Positions 48,481 to 62,639 of a DNA stretch of 64,000 bases are shown here, piece after piece; the first letter of the stretch is position 1, and every line of letters starts with the position of its first letter. The stretch spans positions 8,571,982 to 8,635,981 of the forward strand of contig JANPWX010000054.1 of the NCBI GenBank assembly GCA_024734555.1, given 5' to 3'. Under the pieces are notes generated by a model, which was given only the letters and a program-made list of their open reading frames with translations, had not been told where the DNA came from and made no database searches. Both the position numbers and the translations under genes were made by a program. The DNA comes from Trochalopteron elliotii (Eukaryota > Chordata > Aves > Passeriformes > Leiothrichidae).

Positions 48481-51400
48481 TAGCTGAAAAAAATTGCATC
48501 TTATATAGTGAACATATAAGGGTAAGCTAGCTCACAAGGGACTGTGTTTTGTCATTACTGTGAGGAATGATTCACTCATATACCCTTACGCTTGGAAACA
48601 ATTGCTCATGGAAGGACTTCCATCTGTACATACATCAAAAAGTTAAGGATTCGTGTCCCAGTGGAGTCAGCTGATGGCTCAGATCATACCTTGCAAATGA
48701 TTTTCCAGAATTTCTGAGCATGCTAGGCACACACCAAATTAAATAGGCATTTAGTACACAGTGAGGCTGTTCAGTGACTGTACAGGAACAGAGTGACTGA
48801 GCACTCAGAGAGCAATAGCAATGAGCGCTGGCATGGCTGGGAACTGTTGTCATTGCAACAACATTTGCAAACATCTCTTTTTTGCAGGCTGATTCCAACA
48901 CCTGCTTTCCATTAATAGCAACACACAGCAAACTAGAGGAAGTAAAAATGACCAAGGGTTTTTTACTAGCATAACACCAGTTTAATTTAGCATGCAACTG
49001 CCATGGAAATTGATGCCTACACATCTAGAAGCTTTCAGACCTGCAAACTTTACTCATTGCTCCATCTGAATTGGCATTTTGCATCCCTGATGCTTCTCAT
49101 ACCATGGTCCCAAGAGCTCTGTCTGTACCTTCACTTTTAAACCCAATTCTGAGTTTCTGGCAAAATTGACGTTCATATATGGAATTAGATTCACTTACGA
49201 GTTCAGGACAAGCAGGATATACACTTTGTGTGGATCTTCTGGATGGGAATCAAATCCGCTTTATAAAAGGTGCCTAAATTCACTAAGTCAACTAGCCTTA
49301 ACTTGGGCAGAGCATTTTAAGTTCTCGCTACAGAGGATCCAATTTCCTTGGAAGAGGTTGATCAGATGAATCTGGTCAGAAGAACGTGAGAACAACCTAA
49401 CCAGCTGTAATTCTGATGCAATAGCTCTGCAAGGGAAGGCCATGTGGTTAGAAAAATCTAGATAATGCTAACTTTTTTTTTTTTTTAGTGTATGCTTGGT
49501 GTCATTCTTGGTTTCCAATGGAAAAAAAAAAGCACCTTTTGACTTCAACCTATGAGCATATTTTTCAGTGATGGACAAATTAGCTATGATATCCTCTAGA
49601 ATTTTAGAATGGGATTTTGAAAGGCTCAGCCTTAACCTGTAAAACCTGAAAGATTCATTTGGGCAAGAGTCACCCCTTTTTAGGTTTGGGTTTTGGTTTT
49701 TTATGAGAAGAAACCTATAGAATTGATTTCTAAACATATTCTAATCTCTCCAGACTATGCAAACATATTTATCACCTCTAGAGAAAATATGAATTGTACG
49801 GATGGATATGGTTATTTTCACATGACACAGTAGCCCTGTACATTGCTTACAAACAAGAGTGAAGGCTAATTTAAAAATGTTTTCCTAATTATAAACAGGA
49901 ACTTACTTCTTTAGGTGATTGGTAGGTATGAGAAGCTTTATTATTTTGGTAAGCTATTTTATGCCTTACAATACATTTTCTTGTAAATTTATATTTCAGA
50001 TTTAGCATTTCTAAATTTTGCAGCATCAGTGACACAATCAGCAATTGTTCTCCAGTCTTACTCTTCAGATATCTTCATGTTATGTTCTCAAGTGATAAAA
50101 ATTTCTACCTAGCTGCAGATGTTGTATAATTTAAAAAAAAAAAAGGATTTGCAAGTAAGGAGAAACTGAAAAAAATTAATATTAATAAACAGCACAGAAA
50201 GAAAATTATAAATACTATATGGCTGAGATCCATGAGAACAGCAGAGCATCAATTTGTAATGGAAAAATAATTCATAACAAGTAACATATTCAATACATTT
50301 CATCTCTTTTTCTTGTATTCTAGCAAATTGCACACCAGCAGATAGTGATTTTCTCTAATTTACTCATAATTCACATTTTCCAGCTATGTACTTTCTGCAG
50401 AGTTATTGGTCTTAAAGACTTTGTTTCAAAGTATTCCATAGTAAAAGATATGATAAGAAAGAGAGGTACTGAGCTGAGAGCAATTTTGAATTCAAACTTT
50501 AAATAAGTCTCTTATTTCCTGACTAGGCAGGTGTAACACTCAAGGTTCAGTTTTCTGATCTAAATTTTCATGTTTACAGGCTTCTTTGCTTTCAAGAAAC
50601 ATTCCCTATATCTAATTAAAATATTCTACTAGGTCATTGTCTGGAGTAACTCTAGAAGGTGACTAGAAAAGAAGCAAAAATCCTACAAGCAAAATGAAAA
50701 TGTCTGAAAGAAAGAAAAAGGAATTGATACTCAGCAGCAGTTTTTAAGTGAGTAATGGAGTACTATTTATCAAGAGCTTCAAGACAGTCAATACATTCAA
50801 TAACTTTCTATATTATCTAATAAAAGAGAGGGGTAAAAAAAGAAGGTCCTTCCTGCAATATGGGAATGAAACATGCAAGAGTGAGAAAAAGGTTTCCTTT
50901 TGTGTTCTTCTCTATCATATTAGTGATTACTCCAGCTCTGTGCACTGCCCTAGACGCCTCTCAGCAACACTGACTCTGTGGCTTCAGCAAGGGACAAGAT
51001 ACCATGAGTGATCCTCAGCCTGTGCCACTTTGGGGAAAGTATCCAAGAGGAGGATAACTCTGTGCACAGTTGCAGTGACATTTTGACAGGTGTGTGTGTG
51101 CATGTGTGTTAAATCGACCCTGCATCCACACATGCATTATGTGCGAGAATTGTCTGATTTCACAATGCAAAGAGGAGGCAACTTTTAGCTCTTGAAGAGA
51201 GCTCTTCCATTGTGAAGTGGGCTGAGGGAAAGAGCCACAGAGCCATCTTTCAGAGCAGAGCTCACACACTGTTTGAAGAAGTAATGTGCAGTGACATGAG
51301 CCTGGCTGCAGCAGGAAGCAGCAGGCATATCTCTACACTTACTTACACTGCCACTAAGAGGGAATTCTTCCCAGTATGACACAGTAGTCTACTGAAAGCA

Positions 51401-54079
51401 TTTATTTTAAGAGTTGCACATTTTTAAGTACCATTGCTCATTCTAATTAGAGTTCTCCTTTTGATAAGCAACAGAAGAATATGTATGCCTTCAATAAACA
51501 TCACAAAGGTCTACACAGATCATGCAAGCTCTGACATGCCCAAGTGGAGGCTCATGAATACACTGGCTATCAAACCTCAGTCTTGATTACAGTGTGTGTG
51601 AAAGATTGATATCAAAATTCAGACAGCTTTGTCATTTATTAATATGATCTTAGCAAGGGCTTGTTGGGTCAGATCTATTTTGTTATCTGCAGTTCTTTGC
51701 TTTTGATTAATGAATATGCTGTTCAACTCATGAGTGTCTTTCCAGTAAGACTGATATTTTTACTTGAGCTTTCAAGGACTGCAATAGCACCATTAACCAG
51801 TGAGAAACCTTTTTTTTATGGGAAGTAAAACACTGATAGGTAGAAGGTAGAACTGCTCCTCTTCATGCCTGTATCAGCATTGCTACCTCTACAATCTGTC
51901 CTTTTTTAAGGGCCCGTCCTGCATTTTCTTCATGTACTGCAGTCTTAATCTCAAAGACATTTTATTTATAGTTCTGGCATAGACCTCACAGTACCTCATC
52001 AAGTATGTTCAAGTTGTCCCTAACCTCACTGGCAGGTATTCTAACATCTCTAGCCATATCCTGCAGGTGCTATGAGTCATACAAGCTTATTCAAAAAGTG
52101 ATAGATCTGTGGGAATTTCCCCAGGAATGTAGTTACATCCACCATGAATACTGCAGTAGCATTAAGTACACTTGAACAGTTTTGGGAAGACAAAATCAAA
52201 ATGAGTAGCTATTCTTCTATAAAACTTGTCTTACAACAATGCCATTTGTTCAACACTCCACAGACTATGTGTATGCAGCGCAACACGTAACCACGTTTCC
52301 TAATTTCTCACCCAAATTAACCACATGGTGCCAAAACAGAGTAAGAGGAGTCATTTGAAAAAGCATGAGTCAACTCAGAGCTATCCTAACTCTGACTTTA
52401 TGAAAGTAATGAGTGTAATAGTGAAGAATGAAATTTTGTTTTGTTAGCATTCTGTAGGCAAAACTGATTCTGCTGCCCTCAGATAAAGAACAATATTATT
52501 TGTCTTGAATTTGTTGCTGGGAGCACAACAACATTGCAAGCTGTGGCAAAGGAAGACTGCATTGCATGGGAAGAAGTTTTTTCTTTCCCTTTTCTCTCAG
52601 ACTGTGAAATAGAAGTGGAAGCCTAGGGTGTGGGAAGATTTGAGGAACCTAGCAGAAAAACTCATTTTCTCACTTACCTTCTCACCACTTCACTGACTAG
52701 CCTTTTACCCACCCCAGGTCATTCCAATTTGCTGGGACCTGATTTTGTAGGACTTTGTGCTACAGTACAAGTGCATATACTGTAAGCCTGGCTTCTGATG
52801 CCTCTGGTTGAGCTGGTGAAGAGTGTGTGGTCTGCTACCCAACTCACTCTCCACTACACCATCTCTCCTCAACAATTTTCCTTCATCCAGCCCTTTCCTC
52901 CAAACCTATGCAGCAGTAATAAGGTATTTTAAATACAAATATCGAAGAAAGATGATGAGACAGACTACTAAATATGTTAATTGTGCCAAAGATATTTCTA
53001 TTTAACATGTTTGGAAGGGGAGTACCAAAATGCATGAAATTCTGGGCTGACTACTTTCTGGTAGCACTGCTTCTGTCCCATGATTTAAGTTTTGCAACCT
53101 ACCTTTCAGTTTAAGGTAAGTTTTCAAATTCAGATAATCTTTTTGACTTATCATCAAGGCCTCTAGACCTTGTAATTTGTTTTTCACCAAGGGAAACTTT
53201 GTCTCAAATTGAAAATTAACATGATATGGTGTCCTTCAAAAGGAGCAATTTCTTTTTATTAGAAAATATTATCTTTTTAGGTATAATTTATTAGGCCTGT
53301 CATGGAGTATGTAGCTTGGTAGCTAGTTTGCATCTCTAGTTAAACCAATACAGTTCATCTGACTCTGTTATACTACTGGTTTATCATTTTTATCCTTCCC
53401 TCTTCCTTTTGTTCTCTGTTGGAATCACCTCCATCTCCAAATATCATTAGGAATTGATGGACATAAGTTTTCCCATGCTTACTTGAACATGTTTCAAATG
53501 ACTTCTGAATAAATTAAGTTCCCCACACACGAAGCCCCATTGCTTAAGAAATCTCAGTGTACTGCTGGAAACAATCCTGGCTGCATGGGAAGATGAAACT
53601 GATTATTTAATAGAAGTTGTCCAACTCTCCCAGTTTTTTACCCTGTGGGCACAATGCTTTGAACTGGACAACTTCAGAAGTGTAATGAAATTTCTCCTAC
53701 TTCTATCAAGGCTAAATCTAGCTCTTCAACAAAAGCAGTTTGTTGTTCCTGAGCAGTACCTTTGCTCTTTAAAGGCTAGTCACAATGTTTTTTCAAACAA
53801 GGCTTCAAGAGGCAGTGAATGGAATACAGAAGGATAGGAATAAATCAAATAGTAGTGTTCCCAAATTGAGCCATTTTTTTTTTCTCTCCATAATCAAGCA
53901 GAATTCCCCATGATGTAAGCGGCAGGTTTATTTGGTTGAGACAAACTGACTGGCATATGCATGGAAACGAACAACCAACACTTTCAATATTTAAGAGTGT
54001 CTTTTCACCACAAAGACAGCTTAGAAGGCAAGTTTATAATTTGACACACATAAAAAGGAAGGTTTTACGGACAATTCTG
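48481..54079. other. Intergenic or intronic DNA, no gene seen
   Basis: The longest frame is 129 codons on the minus strand (48635-49024), unrecognised, Cys- and Ser-rich and without domain signs. Simple sequence: T14 at 49473-49486, A12 at 50133-50144 and a TG repeat at 51090-51109. Confidence 0.65.
51090..51109. repeat. Short (TG)n repeat
   Basis: About nine TG units with one CA interruption (51101-51102). Confidence 0.8.
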
Positions 54080-54780
54080 TAAGAACAAACACTCATTATT
54101 GAGTTAGTTAGTAAATAATAATTACAACAGCATCAGACTGGTGACTGCCATCAATGAGTAACAAGCTTACACACTTTGTGTCTATTATTAGATTTTCTGT
54201 GCTCATCAGAAATTGAGTGTAGCTTTGTTCACCACATATATCTTCATATTGCAATCAATATAATGGCACACTTTTCATAGATATCAGACTTTAATATTAA
54301 TTTGCTCTTATTTATACATCGCAGAAAGACACAGAACATCTTCACTTCTATGATAAAGCCTTCATTCAAAATAAAGTATAGTTATATCATCACTGGGGTT
54401 AAGAAGATTTTATGTTTACTACTCAAAAGATTAATGGGTCACTCAAGCATTTACATTCTCATACATTTTTATGACAGAGCAATGAAGTAAATTTGATGTA
54501 TGTTCAGAAGAGAATGATAGGTTTAAATGTCTAACAGCTGCTCTTTTGAATTTCAGCAATGTTTTAAGTGTTGCTACCATTTAGCACTTCCACTGCTCAC
54601 TGCAATTTACTGTTTGCCTGCATTAGTTATTTGTGTTTGCACAGGAAGACAAAGGAAAATAATTAGGTGCAGCATAGAAACAGTTTTACTTCCTTTAAGC
54701 CACCTGAATCTAATCAATCTCATGGCAAGCACTGCTCAGGAAAAAAACAACACTTTTCAGAGCATTCATTGAAAGACTTC
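54080..54780. promoter_or_regulatory. Candidate regulatory block
   Basis: AT-rich and repeat-free, with TAATTA at 54119-54124, a run of ATTA/TAAT words to 54310, and a second motif-rich part at 54540-54740. The 81-codon frame at 54527-54772 is not recognisable. Inference only. Confidence 0.3.
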
Positions 54781-56989
54781 ACTGAAAAAGCATCTTCAGC
54801 TGCATGCACAAATACACACCCTTTCCTGGCTGTAGTTTGAAGCTTATTCTGTGTTTTGAAATGCATTTAGTGGCCTCTATATCGCAAAACCAGTTTTGAT
54901 GAGTAAACAGCCCAGAGGGGGGCTGATTTCAGCAAAACAGCCCATTGAAATTGCATGGAGTTGGGAGTGGCAGTAGCAGCAGGAAGTTCTGGTCTTTTAG
55001 CTCCAATCAACTGAAACGGCTTCAAATGCTGCCGTAGTCCTTTCCTATGTGACACATACAACACTAAATGCAATGCACTGGGTACACTTCACTTAAGACA
55101 AGACTGTTTAACACAGCAGGGAAACATGGTTCTCTAATCACCCCCTACTATGAATCACAGCCAACACAGGGGCAATTAAATAAGAAAGATCAGAATGTCA
55201 CTACAGGGAAGAACAAGCTGTGTCAGGGGACAGGGCAGTCATCATTAGGGACCACACAGACCTGCTTCCACTTGCTTTTGTAACTCTATATACAGCACCA
55301 GTTATTTCATGAGTACCTGTAGACTATAGCAGGCCCCCCAGCAAATACAGGAGGAGTGGATCAAGCAGGCAGCTGGGGATGCTGTACAAAACCCTTCTCT
55401 AGCCCACTCTGTACTGCACACAGAGATTCAGTTCTATGATGAAGTTACATGTGTGACCACACATTCTCATTTGTCCCCATTTTGAAGAGAGCTTAGTTCA
55501 CCCCTGAGTCAGAGTTTCACAACTGCCTCATTATGTGAGCAAGCAAAAGACAACTGAACACTGAATTCCAAAAGCAGCCAATAAATCTTTCAGAAGCCTA
55601 ATTTTATTTTAGGAATGGTGCCTCAGGCAAGACTTGTGTGGCTTAGAAAGGGAAAATGTTTAAAACATTTGGAAAAGTTCTGTAAACCTGGTTTAGCCAG
55701 TTTCTGCTCTGTGTTACACTGTTCTGAAGAGACTTAAAGCTTAATGGCTCCATCAAGTTGGGAAATAGAATACTTTGCCACTTATAGGAGACACAGGCTC
55801 TTCTTAAGTATAAGGTTATCATCACAACATACTTATTTCATAGTCAACATTGTTACCGCTTGGAGGAATATAACATGGAATTTAGTCAAAGGACTCTAAG
55901 AGAGTTCTAAAATTACAAGGCAGAGTTCATCACCCATGCTACCATAACTTTCTGGTCATGCAGAACAGAAAACACAATCCTGGTAAATACCAACTTTGCA
56001 CCTTCCTGGGTTGGTTCTAACCATCCTAACAAGGTTTTCACTGTTCCAAGCCACGTTACTCAACCCAGTGACATCCTCTGGTCTAAGAACAGTCTGCAGA
56101 AAAGCAATTGTAACAATTAGCTTTAGTCCCTGCACCTCATAGCACCTCTAATCCCTCAGTACCTTGTCCACAATTAGACACCCACAAGAAGAATCCTGTG
56201 ACTCCCTATCATGTCTCAGTGAAAGGCACTTTGCCATGTGGGAAGTAAAGTGGAAAATTACTTACTAACTGCAGCAAGGCTTGACACTTTGGAGATGCAA
56301 GAAAGACTTAAAGGAGAAAGAGGGAAAAATAAAACCTAAGAGAATATTTTTATACTATGGAAACTAAAGGAGGGTGGAGTGGATAGTTTATCATTCTGAG
56401 TGATGTGCATCTCAGAAGACTCTCTGTACAAGAACATTAGCAGCCATCCAAAAATCTATGAAAGTTGAAGAACAAAAGGAGAAAATGTCTCACAAGCTTT
56501 TAGATGCTTCAGAGGAGTGAGGGTCAGTTGACCCAAGTGTGCAGAGCGAAGTAACACAAAAGAACTGCCCATTATGATCTAGATGCTGGCTAAGTAAAGC
56601 TTTGAAAAAATTCACAGAGTGCCGAAAAATGAAAAAAAGATGCAGAAAAAGTTTATCCATCCAAGATAAAATTACTTCTTAAGACATTTTAAGTAAAGCA
56701 TACAAAAATTTGATCATTCAAATTATTGATCACTTTGCCTAAATTCATTGTCCCTTTTTCCCCCTGTGCTTGGGGCTTCTGCTGTACACAGTAAGGCTCA
56801 TACTGGTTTTCCACTTGTCTCATCATCATATATTGATGAATGATTTTAAAGCGTTTATTCAGACTCAAGATGTTTCAGCAGAAATACAGATTTTTAAGTT
56901 ATTTAGGATATGGCATTATGTCTAAGAAATAACTGACTCCAATAGAAAAACTTAGACAATCAACTTCTCTACATTTGTAAAAATGCTCA
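54781..56989. other. Intergenic or intronic DNA, no gene seen
   Basis: Unique sequence, no repeat family recognised, open frames at most about 71 codons. Confidence 0.65.
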
Positions 56990-57610
56990 TATCAAACTTC
57001 TTCCCACAAATATCTTCCAGAAGAGATTAATTTACATAATGAATTATTAAATAATTATAAATTAGGTTGACATTAGGTTGCATTAACATGTGAATTTGAA
57101 ACAAAAAATTCTCCATATCGTTTTTGAACAATTTCATTTCCAGGGTCAGATTCAGAATTCTTTCTTATTTAAACACTTATTATGCAGGCAACTGTCCCTG
57201 AAAATAATTTTTAAAATATATTAAAATCTCTAATCACAAATTTATATTATTATTTCTATTCAGTAAATCAGAAACCGCCTCTCATTATTATAATGATATT
57301 GTTTAGCATTATTTTCTTCTGTACATAGATTAGTTGCACAATTTCTCCAAACATGCTTCATTATGACTAATAAAAAACACAGATAAATAAGTGTAGATAC
57401 ACAAATTAGGAAAGATATAATGTTATTAATGTTATTTTAATTTATACTCCCAAGAAAACTTACAGCAAGGTATAAATTTACTTGCTGAAGAAAATAAATG
57501 AAAAGATAATTAAACTCTAATTAAAATTACACTCTGATGTACAGATGCAAGGATGAGCAATTCCAGCTAGAGCGTCATTAACCATGTACACTAACATTTG
57601 TTTGCACTTA
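56990..57610. promoter_or_regulatory. Candidate AT-rich homeodomain-motif block
   Basis: Among the most AT-rich stretches. TAATTA lies at 57052-57057, 57507-57512 and 57518-57523, the last two starting 11 bases apart (one helical turn). There are no simple repeats and no open frames. This looks like homeodomain-bound enhancer DNA, but could be a neutral AT-rich valley. Confidence 0.33.
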
Positions 57611-58169
57611 TAGCTAGGCATGAATTTATCTAAAAAACCCCCAAGACCCCATTTCAGTATCCAAACACATGCTTAGTGCCCCCTAAAGATGGTGTGTTTA
57701 AGTTGCTCAATAGCAGCAGATTACCCACATGCTTAAGAGCAAGCCCAAATGAGTGCTTTGCTGAATTCAAGTCAAAACGTGACTCAGTCACAGGCTTAGT
57801 TTGTGCCTCTGTGCAGCATGAGGGGTGGAGTGGAAAGATGTGGAAGCAGAGTGCCCCATCTTTCATACTTTTGCATCAGATGTGTGAACTGTGTCAGTCC
57901 TTGAACTCCTAGGGCAGGAGTGGAAGGGTTTAGCTCTACAAGGTGGACAGACAGAGCAAGAGCATGGCTCACCCACTGCTTGACAGCCAGCACAACTAGA
58001 CTGATAGATATGCACTTAAAAGCAGAGGTGGGATCAAGATGTAAAGCACAGCACACTGAGATCAGTGTCAGCATTCTCCATGCAAATTATGTAGTGCTGC
58101 CAGTGATACCTTGCCATGCACAGCTGCAATTCTTTGTGTGTTTCTTAGCAAGAGCACACCACAGCTAAT
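57611..58169. other. Non-coding DNA, overlapping short open frames only
   Basis: Short open frames overlap on both strands (70-92 codons), which is more than in the flanks but reflects fewer stops in a GC-richer patch. No protein recognised. A GTGCCCCCTA word (57676-57685) is a partial CTCF-core match. Confidence 0.5.
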
Positions 58170-58260
58170 CCTGCAAGCCAATTGCCTATGCAAAACAAAT
58201 ATGCAAAGTGAATGCATATTTGCTTATACATAAAGATCAAAAGCACAGTGTCATACTATT
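58170..58260. promoter_or_regulatory. Candidate POU-factor site cluster
   Basis: ATGCAAA at 58188-58194 and 58201-58207, plus GAATGCATATTTGC at 58210-58223 (which contains ATGCAT and, on the other strand, GCAAATATGCA), give four POU-type half-sites within 36 bases. See findings. Confidence 0.4.
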
Positions 58261-60999
58261 TTTTTGAGCCATTAATGAGTCACTGAGGAGCCACAGAGGG
58301 TAGGAGTCCTCCTTCAAATGCATTTAGATACACCCCTACCACAGTCTCTCTCAGCTGCTTGACCTGAAGTTGAGTATGTAGGGATTGTACACCTTGTCTT
58401 TGATGGTCCTTATATCCTACAGCAAACTAGCCCAGTTGAGGCTCTTCTCTCTCCCTTCATTACCCCAAGCATGTTTCCATGTTTCAGAGTACCCTGATGT
58501 TTGCCTTAAAGACAACTGACAGATCAGTTAAGAGACTGCAAATACTTGCCTCTTTAAGCACAGAGAAGGAGGGAGTGAGTAAACATGTACCCACTTCGTG
58601 GGGTTGGAAAGGTATTTCCAAAAGACATGAAACGAAATTCACTGATTCCTACATCCAACACAATCTCTTGATGACTCAAGAGTAGCTGGAATGAATCATC
58701 TAAGATGTAAGGATGGTGCAGCCTTGTTCTAAATTGCTCTGAAGTTTGTGCCACACTTTGCAACTGCAAACAAAGTGGATCTAAAACCCTGCAAGTCAGG
58801 ACGATTTGGTTTTACATTTGCTTCCCTGGGCTGATATGATGCAAAGATACTGATCAGTCTAGAATTACTCACTAATTTTTATATGGTTCTGACTAGTCTT
58901 TATAGAATTAGAAACCTAGGACATTTAATCTAGTTACAATGAGTTCTTTGTTGTCAGCAGCTATTTATATGCTTATGTTTTCACTGTAATCTACACAAAA
59001 CATTTTCAATCACAAGAACAGGCAACATTCATTTTGGCTTTTGGCCTCCTATTTCTCATACCTCACTGATTATCCTGACCTGCCTTTAGACTACCAGCAC
59101 CATACTTCCACATTTTTCACTTTGGGAAAGGTCTCTCCTTTGGAGCCTATAGAAGAAACATCATAGGACAAAATGCAAAACACTCCAGACTCAAGGCTTC
59201 AGCATTCACACTGTGGTCAGCATTAAAAACTGGATTATATATATACCAGAAAACTGACAAACAAAGAGACATCTCTGACAGTCTTGAATTCATTCTTACG
59301 GAGAAGAAAAATCTGTCATAGTCTTTCTAAAAGGCCTCACAGGAAAGGAATATTTATGGAAGCTTCTAGAAAAAGCATTTTAAAATATTACTGTACTTTC
59401 ATTGAAATTAACGATACAAAAACCTGTTGACCTCAGGAACATTACTTCAATGTCTGTAAATAAAACATAACTGTGGGAAGCCATACAACATAACTGATGC
59501 CATTTTTCCTTTAATCTAATGGAACTAGTCTGTCCACACTGTGCTTTAAGGAAATTCTTCTGCAGTTTATTCTTCCCACTGTGAAACATTTTGTTTAATT
59601 TCTAGTCCTCTCAATAATCAAAATGGTTTTGAGTCTGCCTAAATATTTGTTTCGTGCAAGAAGGAATTGAGCACCAACAATTCTGCCTTATCTTGTCCTC
59701 CCAAGTTAAGGTTATTCTGATTTGCAAAGCTAGTTCATCAAAGATTACAACTGCAGAACATTGTTCTGAGGACACATGCTGTGAAATACGAATAAAAAGA
59801 AGGTTAATGCAGAGCTAACCCATAGGATACAGAGCAGATGCATCAAATTTAGAAGGAGGATGTCTCTGATGGGAGAAGGTTCTCCAAAAGGTGCCAGTGC
59901 TCTCTGACCCTTTAGGGACTCTGGGTCAGAGTCTGGCCCCTGCTCTCCACGCCTTGTACTTATTTTGCCAAGTTCAATCCAACAGCATACCTGGCCATAA
60001 AAGAAAAGCTCAAGCAGCCCCAGGGTAGACCCAGAGGTGAAGAGGGGGAAAGGGCAAGGCAGGCTGCAATCAGCAAAGCTGGGCTTCACCCAGAGGGCTG
60101 GGGACAGAACTGTCAAGGCCCTTGCACAACCCTGTGTTTGCAAGAGGGGACAGTGGCTCAGAGCACTTTGAAAGCCATGAATTTTCTAACCTGTCTTAAG
60201 AAGCAGATGGAGCTTTAACCTTTATTTTAATTCTCATTCCTGACAGATGAAAATGTTTTCTGCTAGTTGCCTTAAAGAAAAGCAAAAAGAAATGAGAGCA
60301 GACACAAGCTTTTTTAGCATTATTTGTTAATATTTTTTGGCAGCTGTACATATACTACTCTCTTGATGTGACCATAATCGAAGCCTAATGTAGCTCCCAA
60401 GGAATGCTGTGGCAGTATTCCCACCGACTGCTCTGCAAGCAGATTTGAGGCCTTTGTTTGGTCAAAGCTGTTCCAGATGGAGTCCAGAGGATTCCCACCC
60501 GATTTTCCAGTTGTAAAGAATGACTCTGCCTTTCTCTTCCAACAGGAGTTCTCTGGCTCCAGGTACAGCTGATGTGTTGGGATCAATGGTGGAAACAACC
60601 CACTACCATTGTGCAGGATGACCTCTTGGGAGAAAAGGGCAATGCCACGTTTCATTACCTGCATACCTGTCTAATCAATGTTAAGGTGGTTATATTCAGT
60701 ATAAGTCACTTTAAGGTTGTATATATTGAAAGGGTTTGTGTTGGTCACAGGAATGTAGCTGCTCCTAGGATAAAAATATAATTGTAGTACACCAATGGAA
60801 CAGATTTTTGAAGGATGTGAACACATAAAACCTGATACTGGTGTACCTATCCACATGAAACCATACCAGGAGTATAATGCAGGAAAAATGTAAGGTAGCT
60901 CAGAAGGAAAACTTACAATCACAAAAGGGAATGTTCTTTAGCACTTCTGGGATCTTTAATGGTGAAAAATTGCTTAGAAACTTATATTTGCATTACATT
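58261..60999. other. Intergenic or intronic DNA, no gene seen
   Basis: Unique sequence with a GC-richer patch at about 59930-60150 that supports a 132-codon minus-strand frame (59745-60143) with no recognisable domain. A short TATATATATA run lies near 59237. Confidence 0.6.
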
Positions 61000-61140
61000 C
61001 CATAAAGTACTAGTATTTTCAGTCATTATTAGTGAGCTATTAGCCTGGCAGTAATTTTTGTGACAAGCTGAAGTGGGGCTAATTGTCAGATGACAGGTGT
61101 GCAGAAACAGCAAGCTCCCTGGTACTTTCTATTTCAAAAC
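61000..61140. promoter_or_regulatory. Candidate element with a TALE-type palindrome
   Basis: TGTCA-GA-TGACA (61084-61095) is a symmetric pair of MEIS/PREP/TGIF half-sites. It overlaps ACAGGTG (61093-61099, E-box) and follows CTAATTG (61079-61085). Flanks are repeat-free. Function inferred from motif knowledge. Confidence 0.35.
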
Positions 61141-62639
61141 TCACTGGTCACTTCTGAAAATTTAGGCTGCTATTATTATTATATATTACTTTGAAACAAA
61201 ACTCTCCCCTCCTCGACTTTTTTAGTAACTCATTGCTGATCTATGGCTCTAGTTTTGTAAGAAAATTGATGTTTGTTCATGCAAGTAAGACTTATGAGAA
61301 AAGACTGCAAATTTAGGCCAGTAGAAAAATAACCACCCAAGTTACCACAATACTCAGCTTAAAATTTTGGTCCAAAGCATTTGATTTAACAATACCATAA
61401 AGCATTGCCAAGCTCTCAATTCAGATGAGAAGACTCACCAAATCATGCACTGATATTTTTCCAAATCCATACTTATTCAGAAACTTCCAGGATAAGAAGC
61501 TAAACCTTGTCCTCCCTTGTGTTATGAGGCTGAGTCTGTGCAGGCCCAAAGCCAAGCACCCTGATTAGTCTTCTTGTGAGAAACACTGTGACACCTGTGA
61601 AGAATCCATTGGCACAAGGCACCTGCATGCTTAGATGGAAGATTTCTCGATGGGGATGGCTGCTGGTATAGGACATTTATACCTTTGGTACACACTGCAG
61701 TGACCAGTTTAAGAATTTGTTCATAAATCCAGGTTTCCTAATTCTGATCAGTTTATGCTTAGAAACCTGACAGATTTCAAACACACAATGACACCCAAAC
61801 ACTGTTAATGTGTTCTAAGAGCAATTATGCTACAATGTTAAATTTCATTATGAGGTGCACTGAGCAACATACCAAGCAAATTATTTAGGCATTCCTGTGA
61901 CACATCTAATATGCTTGTGCATTGAGTCCACACTCTGAGAAAAACAGTAGTTCTGACCAATTATATGGAGAAGAAAGCAAAATAATTAATATACAGACTT
62001 CACTTTCTTTTGAATAATCGTAGGTGTACCTGTTCACAGAGGTGCTTCATTGGCTCAGTTACTTTACAAAACTAGGAAATACATATAAGCTTACAAAAGC
62101 TAACAGAGAGCAGGGGTTGTGGGAGGGGAACAACTTTTTTTTTTTCTACATTCACTCTTATTCACTGAAATAGGCTTGTTTCTTAGTATCTTGGGAGCAA
62201 TGATTAAAAAAAACCAAACCAAACAATATTTTCTTGTAAGGTTCTGAAGCAAATAGCCTTCCTTTGACTTCATCAGACACTCAACTGGGCTTTGAGTAAA
62301 GATGGTGATTGCCTCCAAGTGACACAGCAGTGACCCAGACTTTGCAACCAAGAAGTAGAAATAACTGTAATGCCTTGTGGGCTTCCAAAACCTGTCCAAC
62401 AGCTTTGCCTTGGTTAGCACACATTTCAACCTGGTGAAAGATAGGCAAGGAGCAGGAAAAGCACACATAAGGTATGTGATACTTTGTGCTCAGGAGGCAA
62501 ATTTGTATGACATTTTCTCCCTTCTGTTTTCTCAGTGAGTGAGTGAAAGCTTGCACATGTTTGTCAGACTGGCCCTCCATTAAATGTCTCTTCATGGAAA
62601 TAAGGGGATATTTATGCACAGTGACTAATGAATGGATGC
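61141..62639. other. Intergenic or intronic DNA, no gene seen
   Basis: AT-rich unique sequence. The two overlapping 122-codon minus-strand frames (62100-62468 and 62281-62649) show no domain. Confidence 0.6.

Noticed and set aside
48635..49024. 129-codon minus-strand open frame
   Set aside because: No recognisable motif, and no splice or promoter context; this length can occur by chance in 64 kb.
59745..60143. 132-codon minus-strand open frame with hydrophobic C-terminal half
   Set aside because: Located in a GC-richer patch with fewer stops; no domain and no gene context.
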